From Neocallimastix lanati (nom. inval.) (Eukaryota; Neocallimastigomycota; Neocallimastigomycetes; Neocallimastigales; Neocallimastigaceae): a DNA stretch of 64,000 nt. Under the pieces are notes generated by a model. The model made no database searches, had not been told where the DNA came from, and saw nothing but the letters and a program-made list of their open reading frames with translations. Positions 1 through 12,724 of the stretch are shown here, piece after piece. The DNA lies in assembly GCA_016946835.1 (NCBI GenBank), contig JACVTC010000010.1, forward strand, positions 1,840,001 through 1,904,000, in the 5' to 3' direction. Made by a program: the position numbers and the translations under genes. Positions within the stretch are counted from its first letter, which is position 1; each line of letters opens with the position of its first letter.

Positions 1-3000
1 ATCAACTTATAAAGGAACATTTTAAAATTATTTTCTTTCTCCGCAATAACGATTCATTTGCTTCAATATATGATCAACATAGCAACAAAATAACTACTTT
101 GAAGTCAAATCTACAAAATATTTTTATAGTTTGGTTTTCTACTTACCCCATAAGTTTTAATAAAATTATAAACTTTCCTTCAGTATACAGTTTATCTAAT
201 CTCTCCAGAAAAGACAAAATCAACCTTTGGTATCGCCGCCTTGGACATTTTAATATTAATCACATTAAAAATAAATTGCTTCAGATTAATATCAAATCAA
301 AGTGCCCCGTTTGTTCCAATTCAAAAATGAAAAACTTCAGTTTTAAAAAATCAGAAAACAAAACAAAGTCTACTTTCGAATTAGTACATATGGATTTAGT
401 AGGTCCTATCAACGAATCTCTCTTCGGCAATAAATATTTTTTAACTATCCTTGATGATTTCTCTCGTTTCGGTTGGGTATTCTTTCTCGAAAGTAAAAAT
501 GATGTATTCGATAAATTTCTTGTTTGGGCAAAAACCATTACTAATATGTTCAACAAATCTATTATTTTCTTACGTTCTGACAATGGTACTGAATTTAAAA
601 ATAACAGATTCAAATCTTTCTGTATTAATCATGAAATCACTCAGCAATTTACAGTACCTCACAATCCTCAACAAAATGGACGCGCTGAAAGGTTTAATGG
701 AACTTTAATTTCCTCTGCCAAAGCTCTTTCAAATGATGCAAGGCTTAGTCACCAATTTTGGGAATGCGCCGTTGACACTGCAAATTATATACATAACAGA
801 ATCCCACATTCAGGCATTAATAATAAAATTCCTTTTGAAGTTCTTTTCAAGTCAAAAGTTGATTATTCACAATTTAAGGTCTTTGGTTGCAAAGTTTTCT
901 TTTACGTACCAAAATGTTTCAGGAATAAATTTGAAAATAATGCTCTTCCCGGTATTTTCCTTGGCTACCATCCTCTCTCCTCAGCTTATAAAATCCTTAA
1001 TCTAGAAACGAACAAAATTATTCTCTCAAGATCTGTAGAATTCTTCGAAGATAATTCCGCCGATTCTAAACTTATCTCTCGTATCCCTAATACTTTTTCG
1101 AATTTTATTCCCTCTTCCGAAATCAGGGGGAGCGGTAAGTATTTTAATACTAACAATTTCAATAACTCCAACTTATACAATAGAATCACCCTATCACCAA
1201 TAGAACTCAATAATAAAATTAATAAAGTTAGTAATACTTATTCAGATCAAACTATTACAGAACACAATGATAATGATAAAAATTAAAACATAACAAACTC
1301 TGAATCAACCCCATCAACTAGTTTTCTCACAATCTATGATAATAATAGAAATAAAAGAAAAAATGAAGATAATACAGTTAATACCTCAATCAAAAAAACA
1401 AAATTAGAAAAGACAATAAATAAAAATTTTAATGAACCACAAAATTATAAAGATATATTCAACCTACCAGATAAAGATGAATGGATGAATGCAATAAAAG
1501 AAGAAATAAATAATATGAAGAATTTAAATGTTTTTCAAACAGTAAACAATATTCCCAAAAAGGCCAACCTTATATCATGCAAATGAGTATTTAAATATAA
1601 ACATGATGAAAATGGAAATATAACAAAACGAAAAGCCAGGTTAGTTGCGAGAGGTTTTTCACAACGTTTTGGTATTGATTATTCAAACACTTTCTCACCA
1701 ACATTAAAACAAGAATCTCTAAGAATTATAGTTGCCCTAGCTGTACAAAGAAATTTTGAAATATTTCAAATTGACATCAACGCAGCATACTTAAATGCTG
1801 ACCTAGACATAGAAATTTATATGAAACCACCGGAAGGATACTCATCAGGAAACAAAGGCTTTTGGAAATTAAAGAAGGCACTTTATGGACTTAAACAAGC
1901 AGGCCGCCAGTGGAATGAAAAATTAAATGAAACATTAATAAAATTAAATTTTAAAAGGCTCATTAGTGAACCCTGTGTGTACATAAAAGAAAATAAAAAC
2001 AAAGAAATTATTTGTATATTAACAGTGTATGTAGATGACATTCTAATAATAAGTAAGAAAAATGAAATATTAGATGTGAAAGATCAGATAAAAAATATTT
2101 ATAAAATTAAAGATATAGGTGAAGTTGATTTCGTAATCGGCATAAAATTCGAAAAACAAAAGAACGGATATATCCTACACCAAAAAGGATATATAAAGGA
2201 ATTAATTGAAAGATACAATTTATCAAATACTAAACCAGTAAGAAATTTAAAACCTGTAAATGAAATTAAAAATAGATACAAAGCTTTCAATGAGACAAGT
2301 TATAGAAGTGCCATAGGAAACTTACTATATTTAGCTGTATGTACAAGACCAGATATAATATTCTCAGTAGTCAGAGCCGCAAGAAAAAGTAAAAACCCAA
2401 CAATAGAAGACTGGCACAATGTGAAGAAAATTTTTAGATATTTAGAGGGTACTTTGAATTATGGTATAAAATTTTCAAATGAAAAAACTTTAAAAGTTTT
2501 TGCTGATGCTGATTATGCCGGAGACGAAGAGACAAGGAAATCAACCTCAGGTTTCGTAATGATGATCGGTGACTCACCAACAAGTTGGTATTCAAAATTG
2601 CAACATGTCGTTGCTACTTCTACAGCAGAATCGGAATATATAAGTGTTAGTGATTGTGCAAAACACAGTTTGTGGTATATGAACATTTTTAAAGAATTAA
2701 ATATCAAAATAAAATCCGTGACTATAAATACTGATAATAAGGCCGCTATCTATAATTGCCAGAATAGATCAATTAACGCAAAATCTAAACATATTGATAT
2801 TAAATATCACAACGTAAGAGATTTAATAAGTAAAGGTACAATAAAATTAAAATATATTAAGTCCGAGAACAATCTAGCAGACGGATTCACAAAATACCTA
2901 AATAGTACATCAATGGATAGATTCAGAAATAATTTACTTTTTAAAATCTGAAAAAATAAGGAATAATAACAATAACTATTAATCAAATCAAACTTTAATA

Positions 3001-3161
3001 TCTAAATAAGATTAAAAGTTAGATTTGAGGGGGAGTGTCAAATAATATAAAATTAATGTAAATTAAAATAAGCTATCCTACCAATAATATTTAAATAAGC
3101 ATGTATATATATAAAGTAAAAATTGTATAACGAAATAAAAATCAATCTTAAATTCTTAACA
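1..3161 (+). mobile_element. Ty1/copia retrotransposon, 5' end outside the window, broken
   Basis: This is the right-hand part of a copia element. A GAG-pre-integrase zinc motif (HLGHFN followed by CPVC) lies at about 230–320 and an integrase core at about 385–1000. An Asn/Ser-rich hinge follows to about 1430, then reverse transcriptase at about 1480–2350 with the YVDDI catalytic motif near 2030. RNase H lies at about 2490–2880, with ADADYAG and a KHIDIKYH motif near its end. A purine tract at 3022–3035 precedes the 3' LTR. It is a fossil with a few breaks in pol. Homology to the other copia pieces in the window is clear at protein level. Age cannot be judged because the 5' LTR lies outside. 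Confidence 0.9.
3036..3161 (+). repeat. 3' LTR of the first copia element
   Basis: It begins TGTCA directly after the purine tract and appears to end near TTAACAA at about 3161. The right edge is uncertain, since no second copy with a sharp boundary is present. The copia fragment ending near 48935 is followed by a related sequence. Confidence 0.55.
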
Positions 3162-4572
3162 ATAAAATATTTTAATGTGTTGTTTCTCATTTATTGTGTT
3201 TAATATTTATTATATAATATATTATATTATATTTTACTAATATTATGTGAGAATAATATAATAATATAATAATAATTTATAAATAGTAATATATAAAAAT
3301 AATATAAATTATTTAATATAAAATAATATAAAATAAACTTTAACTACATTATTAAACTACATTAATTTCATACATTTGGTATACATTTTGATTATTTACA
3401 TTTTTATAAAATTTACTTAATTTTATAATAATTCTTTATCTGTTAAATAAGCCAGCACACTCAACGGCAATATGACACAACTTAGTAATATTTATTATTA
3501 GTTTAATATTTTATTTATTTATTTAATATTTTATTTATTTATTTTCAACTCAGAATTTTTAATTTTAAATCTTTTCATTAATTAAATAGAAAATTTATTT
3601 ACATTAATTTTTACATAAAATTATAATTATATCATTATGTACAGTATTTTTACCATAAAACTTTAACATTATCAATAATAATAAAAACTTTTAATAATTT
3701 TAATATTAATAAAAATAAATTTTTAATAAAATAATTTTCTTAAAAAATAAAACAACTCTCTTTTTCAGAATTTTGTATTGTGTTTATTATGTTTATTATA
3801 TTTGCTATAATAAATTCAAAATATTAGATCTGAATCATAGGTAAGTATGATTCTTTTCAAACCTTTAATATTAGCATTTAGAGCTAATATTAATGATTAA
3901 TAATTTAATTATGTCTAATTTTATAATTAAATTATTACATTGTGATCAGTAATAATTTTAAAATAATATATATAATTTTAGAATAATAATTATTAAACGG
4001 TGAATTCTTTTATTTATAAGTTTATACTTATAATAAATTAATTCACATAAATAGCTATTTTTATATTTTATTTTAGTATAGTTAAAAAGAGATATGATAT
4101 ATATTTGAGATAATTAATTATAATATATAAGAGAGTAATAATAATAATTGATGTAATAATTAATAATTAATAATAAATAATGAGAATATTACAAAGATAT
4201 ATTTATTACTTGATTTTGTATTATTGTATGTGTTATTTCAATTTAATATTAGAATATTTTATTTTGTCATAATTCCGTATTGTCATTGTCCATGAATAAA
4301 TATTAATTTAAATACATAAATAAAATACAGTATCAAATTTTGTGGAGAATCTGGGCGTAACAATGGCAAAGTAATATGAAAATAGTATTAATAAAATAAT
4401 GTATATATATTATAAATGTTATTTAATATATATATATATATAAAGAATTTAATTAGTTTAAATTAATTACTAATAATTATAATAGTAATAGTAATAATAA
4501 TATTAAATTGAATTAGAAAATTGTCATAAAAAAATATTTAAGAATAAAATTAAATTCTTATTGTAAAATAAA
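3162..4572. other. A/T-rich non-coding stretch
   Basis: No gene is seen. It is mostly short A/T words and simple runs, apart from the repeat at 3785–3905. A slightly more complex patch at 4330–4370 could not be assigned. Confidence 0.5.
3785..3905 (+). repeat. Dispersed repeat, inverted partner of 23505–23605
   Basis: The segment around GGTAAGTATGATTCTTTTC and the following TTAATATTAGC...GCTAATATTAA inverted repeat recurs in reverse complement at 23505–23605. The match runs over roughly 100 bp with few differences. The inner arms can form a hairpin (ATATTAGC / GCTAATAT). It is probably the edge of an old LTR or a short transposon; the family is not recognised. Confidence 0.6.
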
Positions 4573-4872
4573 TCAATCTGGTTCTGAATTTAAATATGCA
4601 ACCCTAAAATTATTTTTTTTTTTGATAATTTTCAATTTGTATTTTAAGTTTAGCAAGAAAATTTGATGATTAATAGAATTAAATAGAGCATCATTTTCAT
4701 TTTCTAAATAGACTGAATTAATAGGTAATGTAACGGAATAGAAGAGAATACCATAACTATCTAAATAGTTTGAATAAAAGAATTTTTTTGTTCCATCAGT
4801 AATATATATTGTTTTCATTTTAATTTGAAATGCCAGAATATTTGTTATAAATATTCCTAAAGATAAAAACAA
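4573..4872 (-). CDS. Hypothetical open frame, weak
   Basis: A 99-residue minus-strand frame whose first codon is TTG rather than ATG. It starts with a hydrophobic stretch (about residues 1–16) followed by a lysine-rich, mixed-composition body (DGTKKFFYSNYLDSYG). The frame continues upstream to a possible splice acceptor (ATTACAG) at about 4893–4899, so it could be the last exon of a small secreted protein. No family is recognised and no upstream exon was found. Its codon content is less biased than the surrounding DNA, which is the only support for coding. It may equally be chance. Confidence 0.22.
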   Translation of the reverse strand: MFLSLGIFITNILAFQIKMKTIYITDGTKKFFYSNYLDSYGILFYSVTLPINSVYLENENDALFNSINHQIFLLNLKYKLKIIKKKNNFRVAYLNSEPD

Positions 4873-5029
4873 ATAATTTTTAATATATCTGTAATAATAT
4901 TATGATAAACAAGAAAAAATATACTTTATTTGCTTTAAATTAAAATTAGCCAATTTCAAAATAATATATACTATCATTCTAAAAATATAATTTAATAGAA
5001 ATAAAAGAAACAAAATTAATGGAGATAAT

Positions 5030-6155
5030 ATTGTCAACAATAATGATAATAACAATAATAATAACAATAATAACAGTTAAAGCGGTAATAATAAATCAAA
5101 AATTTTTGCAACTGAAAGTACAGCAGATATTACAACTGAAGAAACAAATAATGCTGTTATCATCTCTTTGTATGATACAAGTGTACTTGCCTTAGTTACT
5201 ATTATTGGATTTATCTTAATAAAAAAAAACATTTATGTAAAACGGTAACATCGATATTTCATACAGTTCATTAAATTATGTTAGTCCAAAACCAAACTAT
5301 CCAGTAGGTGGATTGCACAATAATTTGACTAATTCAAATAATGACTATTAAACGTAATTATCAGTTAAGATTTTACAAAATAATTATCAATCTCAAGTTA
5401 GTTATCCAATTTCCTCAAGTGATGGTTCATGTGTCAACATGGATAAAAATTCTGATGTTTTCTAAACCACTGAAAATACTCCAGTTCCATGTTTATCAAG
5501 AGATCTACATAGAGATTTACAAAGAGATTTACCAAAGGAATCACCACCATATGATAATCAAGAAGATTTACTAATTACTAGACATGTTGCTTAAGAAATT
5601 GTTATTAACCCAGAAATGTTTTTAAGTGAAACCATAAATTCTAACGCAGTTTCTATTTTTGCTACAACTACTACATTTAATTTAACTATTAATAAATATG
5701 GTGATCTTACCATCAACGACTCTAATATTATTGTTAAAAAGCCAAATACTAATAATGAAAAATCCAACGTCACATCAAGTACTTGCACTTCATGCAGTAC
5801 ATCTTCATATTCTTCTTGTAATAATTGATCATGTTCACACAATGGTTCAGGAACTTGCTCTTGTGTTGCAAGGAATCATCAAGAGAGACTACAACGACTA
5901 CCGACGAATCATCCTTATAGTTACTTTCATATGATTTAAATAACTTCAAGCCATACTGTTCGTTCAATTTTGCAAATAACTCAAATATAGGAAATACCAC
6001 TCGTAGATACTCTGTCATTATTGACAATAACAGTAATAAAGATTCTGTTGCTTACACCGAAACTAATTATGACGATAGTCGTAGAATGACAAATTACACT
6101 GAAACTAATTATAATAGTCGTAGAACAACAGACTATAAGGAAACAAAAGTTTAAT
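5030..6155 (+). pseudogene. Decayed membrane-protein gene
   Basis: Coding-like pieces lie in shifting frames. First comes an Asn-rich run. Next is a Thr/Glu-rich stretch leading into one hydrophobic segment at about 5160–5225 (VLALVTIIGFILI, then KKN), which looks like a single transmembrane helix with a positive inside edge. After that come Asn/Pro-rich cytoplasm-like pieces, a Cys/Ser-rich piece near 5780–5830 (STCTSCSTSSYSSC), and a tandem YTETNY-type motif near 6055–6150. Several stops and frame changes interrupt it. It resembles a host single-pass surface protein of low complexity. No domain is recognised. It could instead be cargo or leftover of the copia element whose 3' end lies at 7082. 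Confidence 0.35.
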
Positions 6156-6330
6156 TGAATTCTTGGTAGACAATGGAGTAGATATTAATAATGAAAATAA
6201 ATTTAGGGAAGCACAATTATTTTATGCATACAATAGTGGAAATAAAAAAATTTTGTAGAAATAAAGATTTATTAGAATATCTAGTAATACTTGGAACAGA
6301 TATAAATAAATAATAATCATAAAAACGAAA
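6156..6330 (+). pseudogene. Ankyrin-repeat gene fragment
   Basis: Short frames read LVDNGVDINNENKF...AYNSGNKK and then LLEYLVILGTDINK. This is the helix–loop–beta pattern of ankyrin repeats (LVxxGADIN). About one and a half repeats remain, in two frames with a stop between them. It lies directly downstream of the membrane-protein remains, so the two may have been one gene, but that is inference. Confidence 0.5.
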
Positions 6331-7067
6331 CAAAAAATAATAATAATTACAGTTTAATGAGTGTAGTTCTTTAAATTTCAAAAAAAAATAATACATTAAT
6401 AAATTTCAAAAAAAAAAAAAGTTGATTAAAGATATTAATTAAATCTTAAAATTTTTGATTTTGACTTAGATATCAAATTAATTTCAATCTTTAATGAATT
6501 AAATTTCAGCGATATTCAAAGTAATTATTCTAAAAGTATTGATGATGTTGAATATATAAATATTATTAAAAAAAAAAAAATTCCTTATATTTCCTTGTAA
6601 TTCTTTATATATATATATATATTGAAAACTATAATCGTGAGAGTTATTACTCTTATTCATATGAAAACATTCTTGTTACCATCAATGAAGACAATTATAT
6701 AACCTTAATAAATGCTACAAATACCTCAAAAATATGGATAATTTAATAGATAAAAGAAAACAATACTAATATTCTAAAATTAGGTGAAGAAAATAATGAT
6801 GAAATTAATAGTGACAATGAAGTAGATAAAGAAATTAAAAAAAAAAGGTAATCTTATACGAAAATCAAACAAATTTCATCATACAAAATAATATTAACAA
6901 TAATTTACAACAAGAGTTTGATACTATTGAAAAAAATGTTATTGCAGCGACCATTAATGAACCAAGTTGTACCAATGAGAAACACATGTAATAAAATTAA
7001 TAATGAAATTCAACATTAAATGAGAAATAATTAGTTCTGCTGCAAAGTCTAATTTCATAAAAAGTTA
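6331..7067 (+). other. Decayed A/N-rich coding-like DNA
   Basis: Short Asn/Ile/Glu-rich frames such as ENYNRESYYSYSYENILV (about 6625–6680) and EENNDEINSDNEVDKEI (about 6785–6840) are broken by runs of A. The composition resembles the hinge between integrase and RT in the copia elements here. It is followed by a copia-type purine tract, so it may be the remains of a retroelement. No domain is recognisable. Confidence 0.3.
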
Positions 7068-7243
7068 GACTTGAGGGGGAATGTTAAAATATAAATATTG
7101 AAGTTTTGTACATATATAATATTAAGGAGTTTTGTGATATATTTTAATATATATATTTTTTCAAGTACAAGACTAATAATATATTTGTGTAACCTTAATA
7201 AAATAACTATAAATATTTTATAACATAAATCTCTTCAACAACA
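7068..7243 (+). repeat. Copia-type purine tract and LTR
   Basis: GACTTGAGGGGGA at 7069–7081 is nearly the same as the tract before the LTR at 3036. The LTR then starts TGTTAAAATAT at 7082 and most likely ends TTCAACA near 7240. No second copy is in the window. Confidence 0.5.
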
Positions 7244-7477
7244 ACTCCTTTTAATAAAAAGGCGAAATTAGATTTTCATTTTCTATAAATATAAATTAAC
7301 GAACCTTTTACTTTTTAACAAAATCAATTAAATTAGTATTATTGAATAATGGTTTATTCTAAAATTTATATATTAAAAAAATTTTTTTTTATTTGATATA
7401 ATAAATTTTTATTTTTATTATTAATATTACTAGTAAATTCTAATATATTCTGTATTTTTATTTTAATTACATATTAC

Positions 7478-8085
7478 TGTAAAGATTTAATAAATCTTTA
7501 ATACATTAAATAGCTTAATTTTTCGTACAATTAATTTATTTAATGTATATGAATTATTTTTTTAATATAAAATTTATTGAAATAAAATTTAATTATTTTT
7601 TTATATTGAAAATATTTTTTAATTAGTTTAGTTAATTTAGTTTAGTTTTAAATAGTTAAATATTAATTTAGGAATAATCTTAAATAGTTAATATTTATAA
7701 AAATAGTTTTTCAATATTAAATATATAATTAAAATTATTATAAGTATTAAAATAATAAATAAAGTAAAGAGTTTAAAAAATTAATTTTAGTTTTAGTAAA
7801 TTAATAAATAATAAAAATTATTAATTAAAAAATCTTTTGTTTATAAATAAATAGTTTTATATATATTATTAAATAACATCATATATTAATATTGTAATAA
7901 GAAAAAATATAAATACATGTAATTTTTCTTAATTAAATCGATGTATTAGTTATTAACTATTTTACAGTTAATAACATAAAAGAAGTTTATAATTAATAAA
8001 AGAATTTATTAATAAAAGAAATTACTTTAATTTTATTTGTTTAAATTGTAGTGTTTTTTTATTGTTATAATCTGTTTTTTTATTG
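7478..8085 (+). repeat. Left LTR-like repeat of the 7478–12724 element
   Basis: It starts TGTAAAGATTT and carries a TATA-type core (AAAAATATAAATACATG) near 7903–7920. It is homologous over its whole length to 12098–12724. The right edge is set where the two copies stop matching. Confidence 0.65.
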
Positions 8086-8559
8086 ACGGATTCATTACAA
8101 TTACACTCTAAAAATGAAAAAGAACCCTTGAATTAAAATTTTAACTATATCAATCAAGAATTATTTCGGTAAAAACAATTGAAAATCAATGAATTATAAT
8201 TAATTAAATTAAACAATAATTTTTCTAAATAATATTAATCATTAATATATGCTATTTTTCTTATTACTATTCAAAATATTTTTAAATTTTAAATTAACTC
8301 TTTTTCTATAATTTTTCTATTGTTATATTTATTTATATACATTAAACAATTATTTTATATTAATATTATAAATAATATCTATATATATTTTTTTTATAAT
8401 ATATTTTTAATTAATTATCAAAATTATATAATAAAATATATTTTATAAATGTAAATCTCTTTTAACTTTTTAAAAGTATAAAAGAGAAATATCATGTAAT
8501 TAAAAAAAGTGTCTTAAATTTTTTTATATTTTTTTTTATTAATAAGAATAAAAAAAAAC

Positions 8560-10151
8560 AACATAAAGCAAAGAGGGATGGAAAAATACCATCATTAGAT
8601 TTAATAGAATCATTTAATGAAAGCCAAGATATCTACAAAAAAATGATATTAGCTTCGATGATATTAGGTACCAATGTTAGAAAGAAACATAGATCTGGTT
8701 GAGATAATTGAAAATGAAAACACAACAGATGGAAGATAACCCTAGTAGTATAAACAGATACATAAATTCGGTGAATCATATACAAGAAACAGAAGAATTT
8801 GAATACATGAATGGTACTACGATACAGGTGCATATGAACACATAATTAATAAAAGTTTTTTTGAAGGATTTTAAAAAGGAAAAAGTATACTTACTGTTGT
8901 GTTAATAGTTCAGTAATTGAATTTGAAGGATATAGATCATATTAATTTTGTATAAACGATTATAAATTTATTTTAAAGAGTATTATTCAGAAAAGGTAAA
9001 AAAAAATCTCTTTAGTGTCATTGAATTTGCAAAAACTTAGCATAATATCAATTATTAAACCTTTAAATAATAAAAAGGTAAGGTTAGAATTAAGAAATAT
9101 AAAAAATAAACATATTGGGTACTTTGAATCCAATAATTATATTCAAAATGGAAGTTTTATTTAAAGTAAACAATAAAAACCATAAAAAGAAACAAATATT
9201 ATCAGTAGATAAAACTGATAATATAAGTAAAGAAATATGGCATAGAAGATTGGGCCACTTCTACCAAGATAATTCAAACAAATATTTAGAAATGCCCAAT
9301 ATTAAAAAGTCCATTATGTATAGATTGCAAAATCTCAAAAATTAAAAGAATAGTACTTAATGCTGAACCACCCGAAGCTAAAGAAAAGTTAGAAGTTATT
9401 CATTCGAATATTTCCGGACCTGTGAACTCTTCCATAAATAATAAAAAACTATTTTATTACTTTTATGAATGAATTTTCAAGAAAAGTTTGGATTTTCACC
9501 CTGAAATCCAAATCTGAGGCACCAGATATTATTTTTGATTTATTTAAAAATTTAAATAATCAGTTTAAGGAATTATCAATTAAAAAATTTAGAACTGCTA
9601 GGGGTAAAGAATATAAAAATAAGAAAATTAACAAATTATATAAAGAATATGCTATAGAAAACTTATATTCTGCATCGTATAATCCGAAATAAATGGAAAA
9701 GCAGAAAAAATTAATCAAATCTTAGTGAATGCTGCTATTACACTTCAACATTGGGCAGGTAGGTCTGAAAATTTCTTGGAATATGCCATAAAACAAGCTT
9801 GCTATATATATAATAAAATACCACATTCTGAAAACAAAAACTTAATTCCACATGAAATGTTTAAAGATAATAAGGTATCGATAAAACCCTTAGGAACATT
9901 TGGTTGCATATGCTATTATAAAGATTTTACCCAACATAAGCCAAAATTCGCACCAAACGCGAAAAAAAGAATATTTCTAGGTTTCGATAATCAAACCTAC
10001 TTATATATAGTTATAGATGAAGAGGATTTAAATATCCATCACGTTAGAGAAGTCGAGTGTTTAGAAAAAGAACCTTTAAAGTTCAAAAATAAAAATACAT
10101 CAAAAAAAGACCTTTATTTTACCTTTGAAAACATAAACAGAAATGATATGG
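8560..10151 (+). mobile_element. Copia protease–integrase remains
   Basis: A protease-like motif (WYYDTGAYEHIIN) is near 8805–8850, a GAG-pre-integrase motif (WHRRLGHFYQ) near 9237–9265, and integrase core remains lie at about 9390–9790. The integrase tail (FGCICYY...GFDNQTY) is near 9900–10000. It is a broken fossil with many breaks, interrupted on the right by the repeat at 10152. Confidence 0.75.
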
Positions 10152-10765
10152 TGTAACGGTGGGGCGTGGTGTAGAGACACAGAAAGGAGAAAACTCAATA
10201 GGTTTACACTATCTGTATAAATAATTCGTTTTATTAAAAATATTTTTTTATTAATTATAAAATTTAAAATAATTATTAATATTAATCAACAAAGGTAATA
10301 TTTCGAATTACTTATACGTTTATTATTATTAATAAAAGTACGAAGAAAAATATTTTCATTCGTGAAGTTCGCACTATTCATACTTTTAACGGAAAAACAG
10401 TTTTAACATGTAAAAATAATTTTAAAAAAATATTTAGAAATATGTTTGTAATAATTAATAATGTAAAGTTTCTAGAATATAGATTTTAATTGATGAAAAT
10501 GAATCTCATAGAAAAGTAATAAAATGATTTTTAAAATAAAAATTTCTAAATTCATTTTGGTTGAATTACGAACCGAAAGAATCTTTAACTTTCTATAATT
10601 TATACAGAAAGAATATTCAAAAAGTTATTATTAATAATTAATAAAATATTTAATTTTTTCAAAATGGGTTGAGGTGTGAGTCTAACCCATGAAGTATTGG
10701 TCATGGTCAAGGTAACTAACCATTGAACCAAGGTTCTAATTTTACTAACTGAAGATTTCGTTACA
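10152..10765 (-). repeat. TG...CA repeat with tRNA-like promoter boxes (copy C)
   Basis: A 614-bp insert has ends TGTAACGG and CGTTACA and near-matching 5-bp flanks (tatgg at 10147–10151, tacgg at 10766–10770). On the minus strand, just inside the right end, an A-box-like CCTTGGTTCAATGGT is followed after about 31 bases by a B-box-like GGGTTAGACTC. That spacing is normal for a tRNA gene. It sits inside copia pol. It may be a SINE, or an LTR-type repeat that captured a tRNA. Confidence 0.6.
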
Positions 10766-10799
10766 TACGGGACATATCATCAACAATAGAGAAGAAAGA

Positions 10800-12080
10800 A
10801 ATTTAATTTAATTCAAGAAGGAATATTGAGGAAGACATAAATAATAATAATAACGAAGAAATAAATAATATTATTTATTTTAATAATGTTGAGGAAGAAT
10901 TAAATAATGAAGAAATAAATATTGAAGAAATTATTAATATAGAAAATGAAAATATTCAAAATAATGAAAGAAACAAGGAAGGAAACATAAACGAAAGAAG
11001 AGCTATGGAAGAAGAAATCTCAAATGAAGAAAGAAACAATAATCATTTCTAACGAAATATTACAAGAAAATATAACTAACAATAATGAAAATCTTGAAGA
11101 AAATAATGTAAATGATAATAATTATTTAAATAACAAAGAAAATATCGATAATACAATGAATAAATCAATAAAAAAGGATAATAATATCTAAAATGAAGAA
11201 GAATATTCTAATAACAAAAAAGTTAATATGGATACAGGAAAGTATATTTTAAATGAGAAACATAATTATATAATTCTGACACTAAAAGATAAAAACAATA
11301 CAAGAGATAATATTAAATATATATAATAAAACACAACAGTACCATGAATATAGAAAACACTAAAAGTATTTGAAATAAATACAACACAAAAATGAATTCT
11401 AAAATTTTTATTGATGAGCATAATAATTTGAAATTTATTTCTAAGAATAACAAATCATTTAAAAGAGATACATTTGATTTTATTTATGAAATAAACAATG
11501 AAATAAATAACATAAAAAGAAGATAAAGTCTAATAATGAAAATAATAATTGAAAATAAAGAAATTAGTAAAAATAATAATTCTGATAATATAAATAATTA
11601 AAAAAATGCTACTTAAAAATGAAAAAATTTTAAATAATAAAAATTCTTCAAAAAATAACAAAATTCTAAATAAAATATTTTCTAAAAATGAAGAATATTT
11701 TAATAATAAACATTTTTCAAAAATTGACAAAAATTTTACTGATAAATTATTGGAAGATAATCCTCCATTTAATGTTAATAATAACATATTTAAATTTAAA
11801 TTAAATTCTAATAATGCCATTAATACATTAAATAATAATTCAAATTTAAAGGTTAAGTCATCTGATAGTGATGATTTTAAGGGTCACATATACATATTGA
11901 TGTTGATCAAATATATGATAAACAATTGATTCAGGAATATTATCGTCGAACCAAAAAGAATAGGTCAATCGTAGAAGAAGATACTTTGAGTGATAATGAA
12001 ATCTATGATAAACATAGATATCTACCATTTGTTATTTATCTACCAGCAAAAGGACTAAATCGTATGTCTCGCAGAAGCTC
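10800..12080 (+). other. Asn/Glu/Lys-rich low-complexity remains
   Basis: A broken, strongly Asn/Glu-biased coding-like stretch, similar in character to the integrase–RT hinge of copia. It ends in a more complex patch (about 11885–12085) reading IYDKQLIQEYYRRTKKN and then LPFVIYLPAKG, just before the right LTR-like repeat. That patch is not recognised. Confidence 0.4.
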
Positions 12081-12097
12081 GACTTAAAGTGTGAGAT

Positions 12098-12724
12098 TGT
12101 AAAGATTTTATAAATCTTTAATACGTTAAATAGTTTAATTTTTCGTACAATTAATTTATTTAATGTACATGAAATTTTAATTTATTTAATGTATATGAAT
12201 TTTTTTTTAATATAAAATTTATTGAAATAAAATTTAATTATTTTTTTTAAATTGAAAATATTTTTTAATTAGTTTAGTTAGCCTGGTTTAGTTTTAAATA
12301 GTTAAATATTAATTTAGGAAAAATATTAAATAGTTAATATTAATAAAAATAGTTTTTCAATATTAAATATATAACTAAAATTATTATAAGTATTAAAATA
12401 ATATATAAAATACATAGTTTAATAAATTAATTTTAGTTTTAGTAAATTAATAAATAATAAAATTATTAATTAAAAATCTTTTGTTTATAAATATATAGCT
12501 TTATATATATAATTAAATAACATCATATATTAATAATGTAATAAGAAAAAATATAAATACATGTAATTTTTCTCAATTAAATCGATGTATTAGTTATTAA
12601 CTATTTTAACAGTTAATAACATAAAAGAAATTTATAATTAATACAAGAATTTATTAATAAAAGAATTTACTTATTTTTATTTGCTTAAATTGTGTAGTGT
12701 TTTTTTATTATTATAATCTGTTTT
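12098..12724 (+). repeat. Right LTR-like repeat of the 7478–12724 element
   Basis: It starts TGTAAAGATTT like the left copy and has an extra internal duplication of about 30 bp near 12170–12200. The TATA-type core is near 12550. Confidence 0.65.

Larger units (their letters stand above)
7478..12724 (+). mobile_element. Old LTR-flanked element with copia remains, broken and nested
   Basis: Two direct repeats of about 610–627 bp (7478–8085 and 12098–12724) bracket copia protease and integrase remains and an Asn/Glu-rich hinge-like region, all on the plus strand. By eye the repeats differ by several per cent and by small length changes, so the insertion is old compared with the gypsy element at 14199. 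Recognisable RT and RNase H are absent. A TG...CA repeat (10152–10765) has inserted into it. The fossil has many breaks. Confidence 0.55.
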
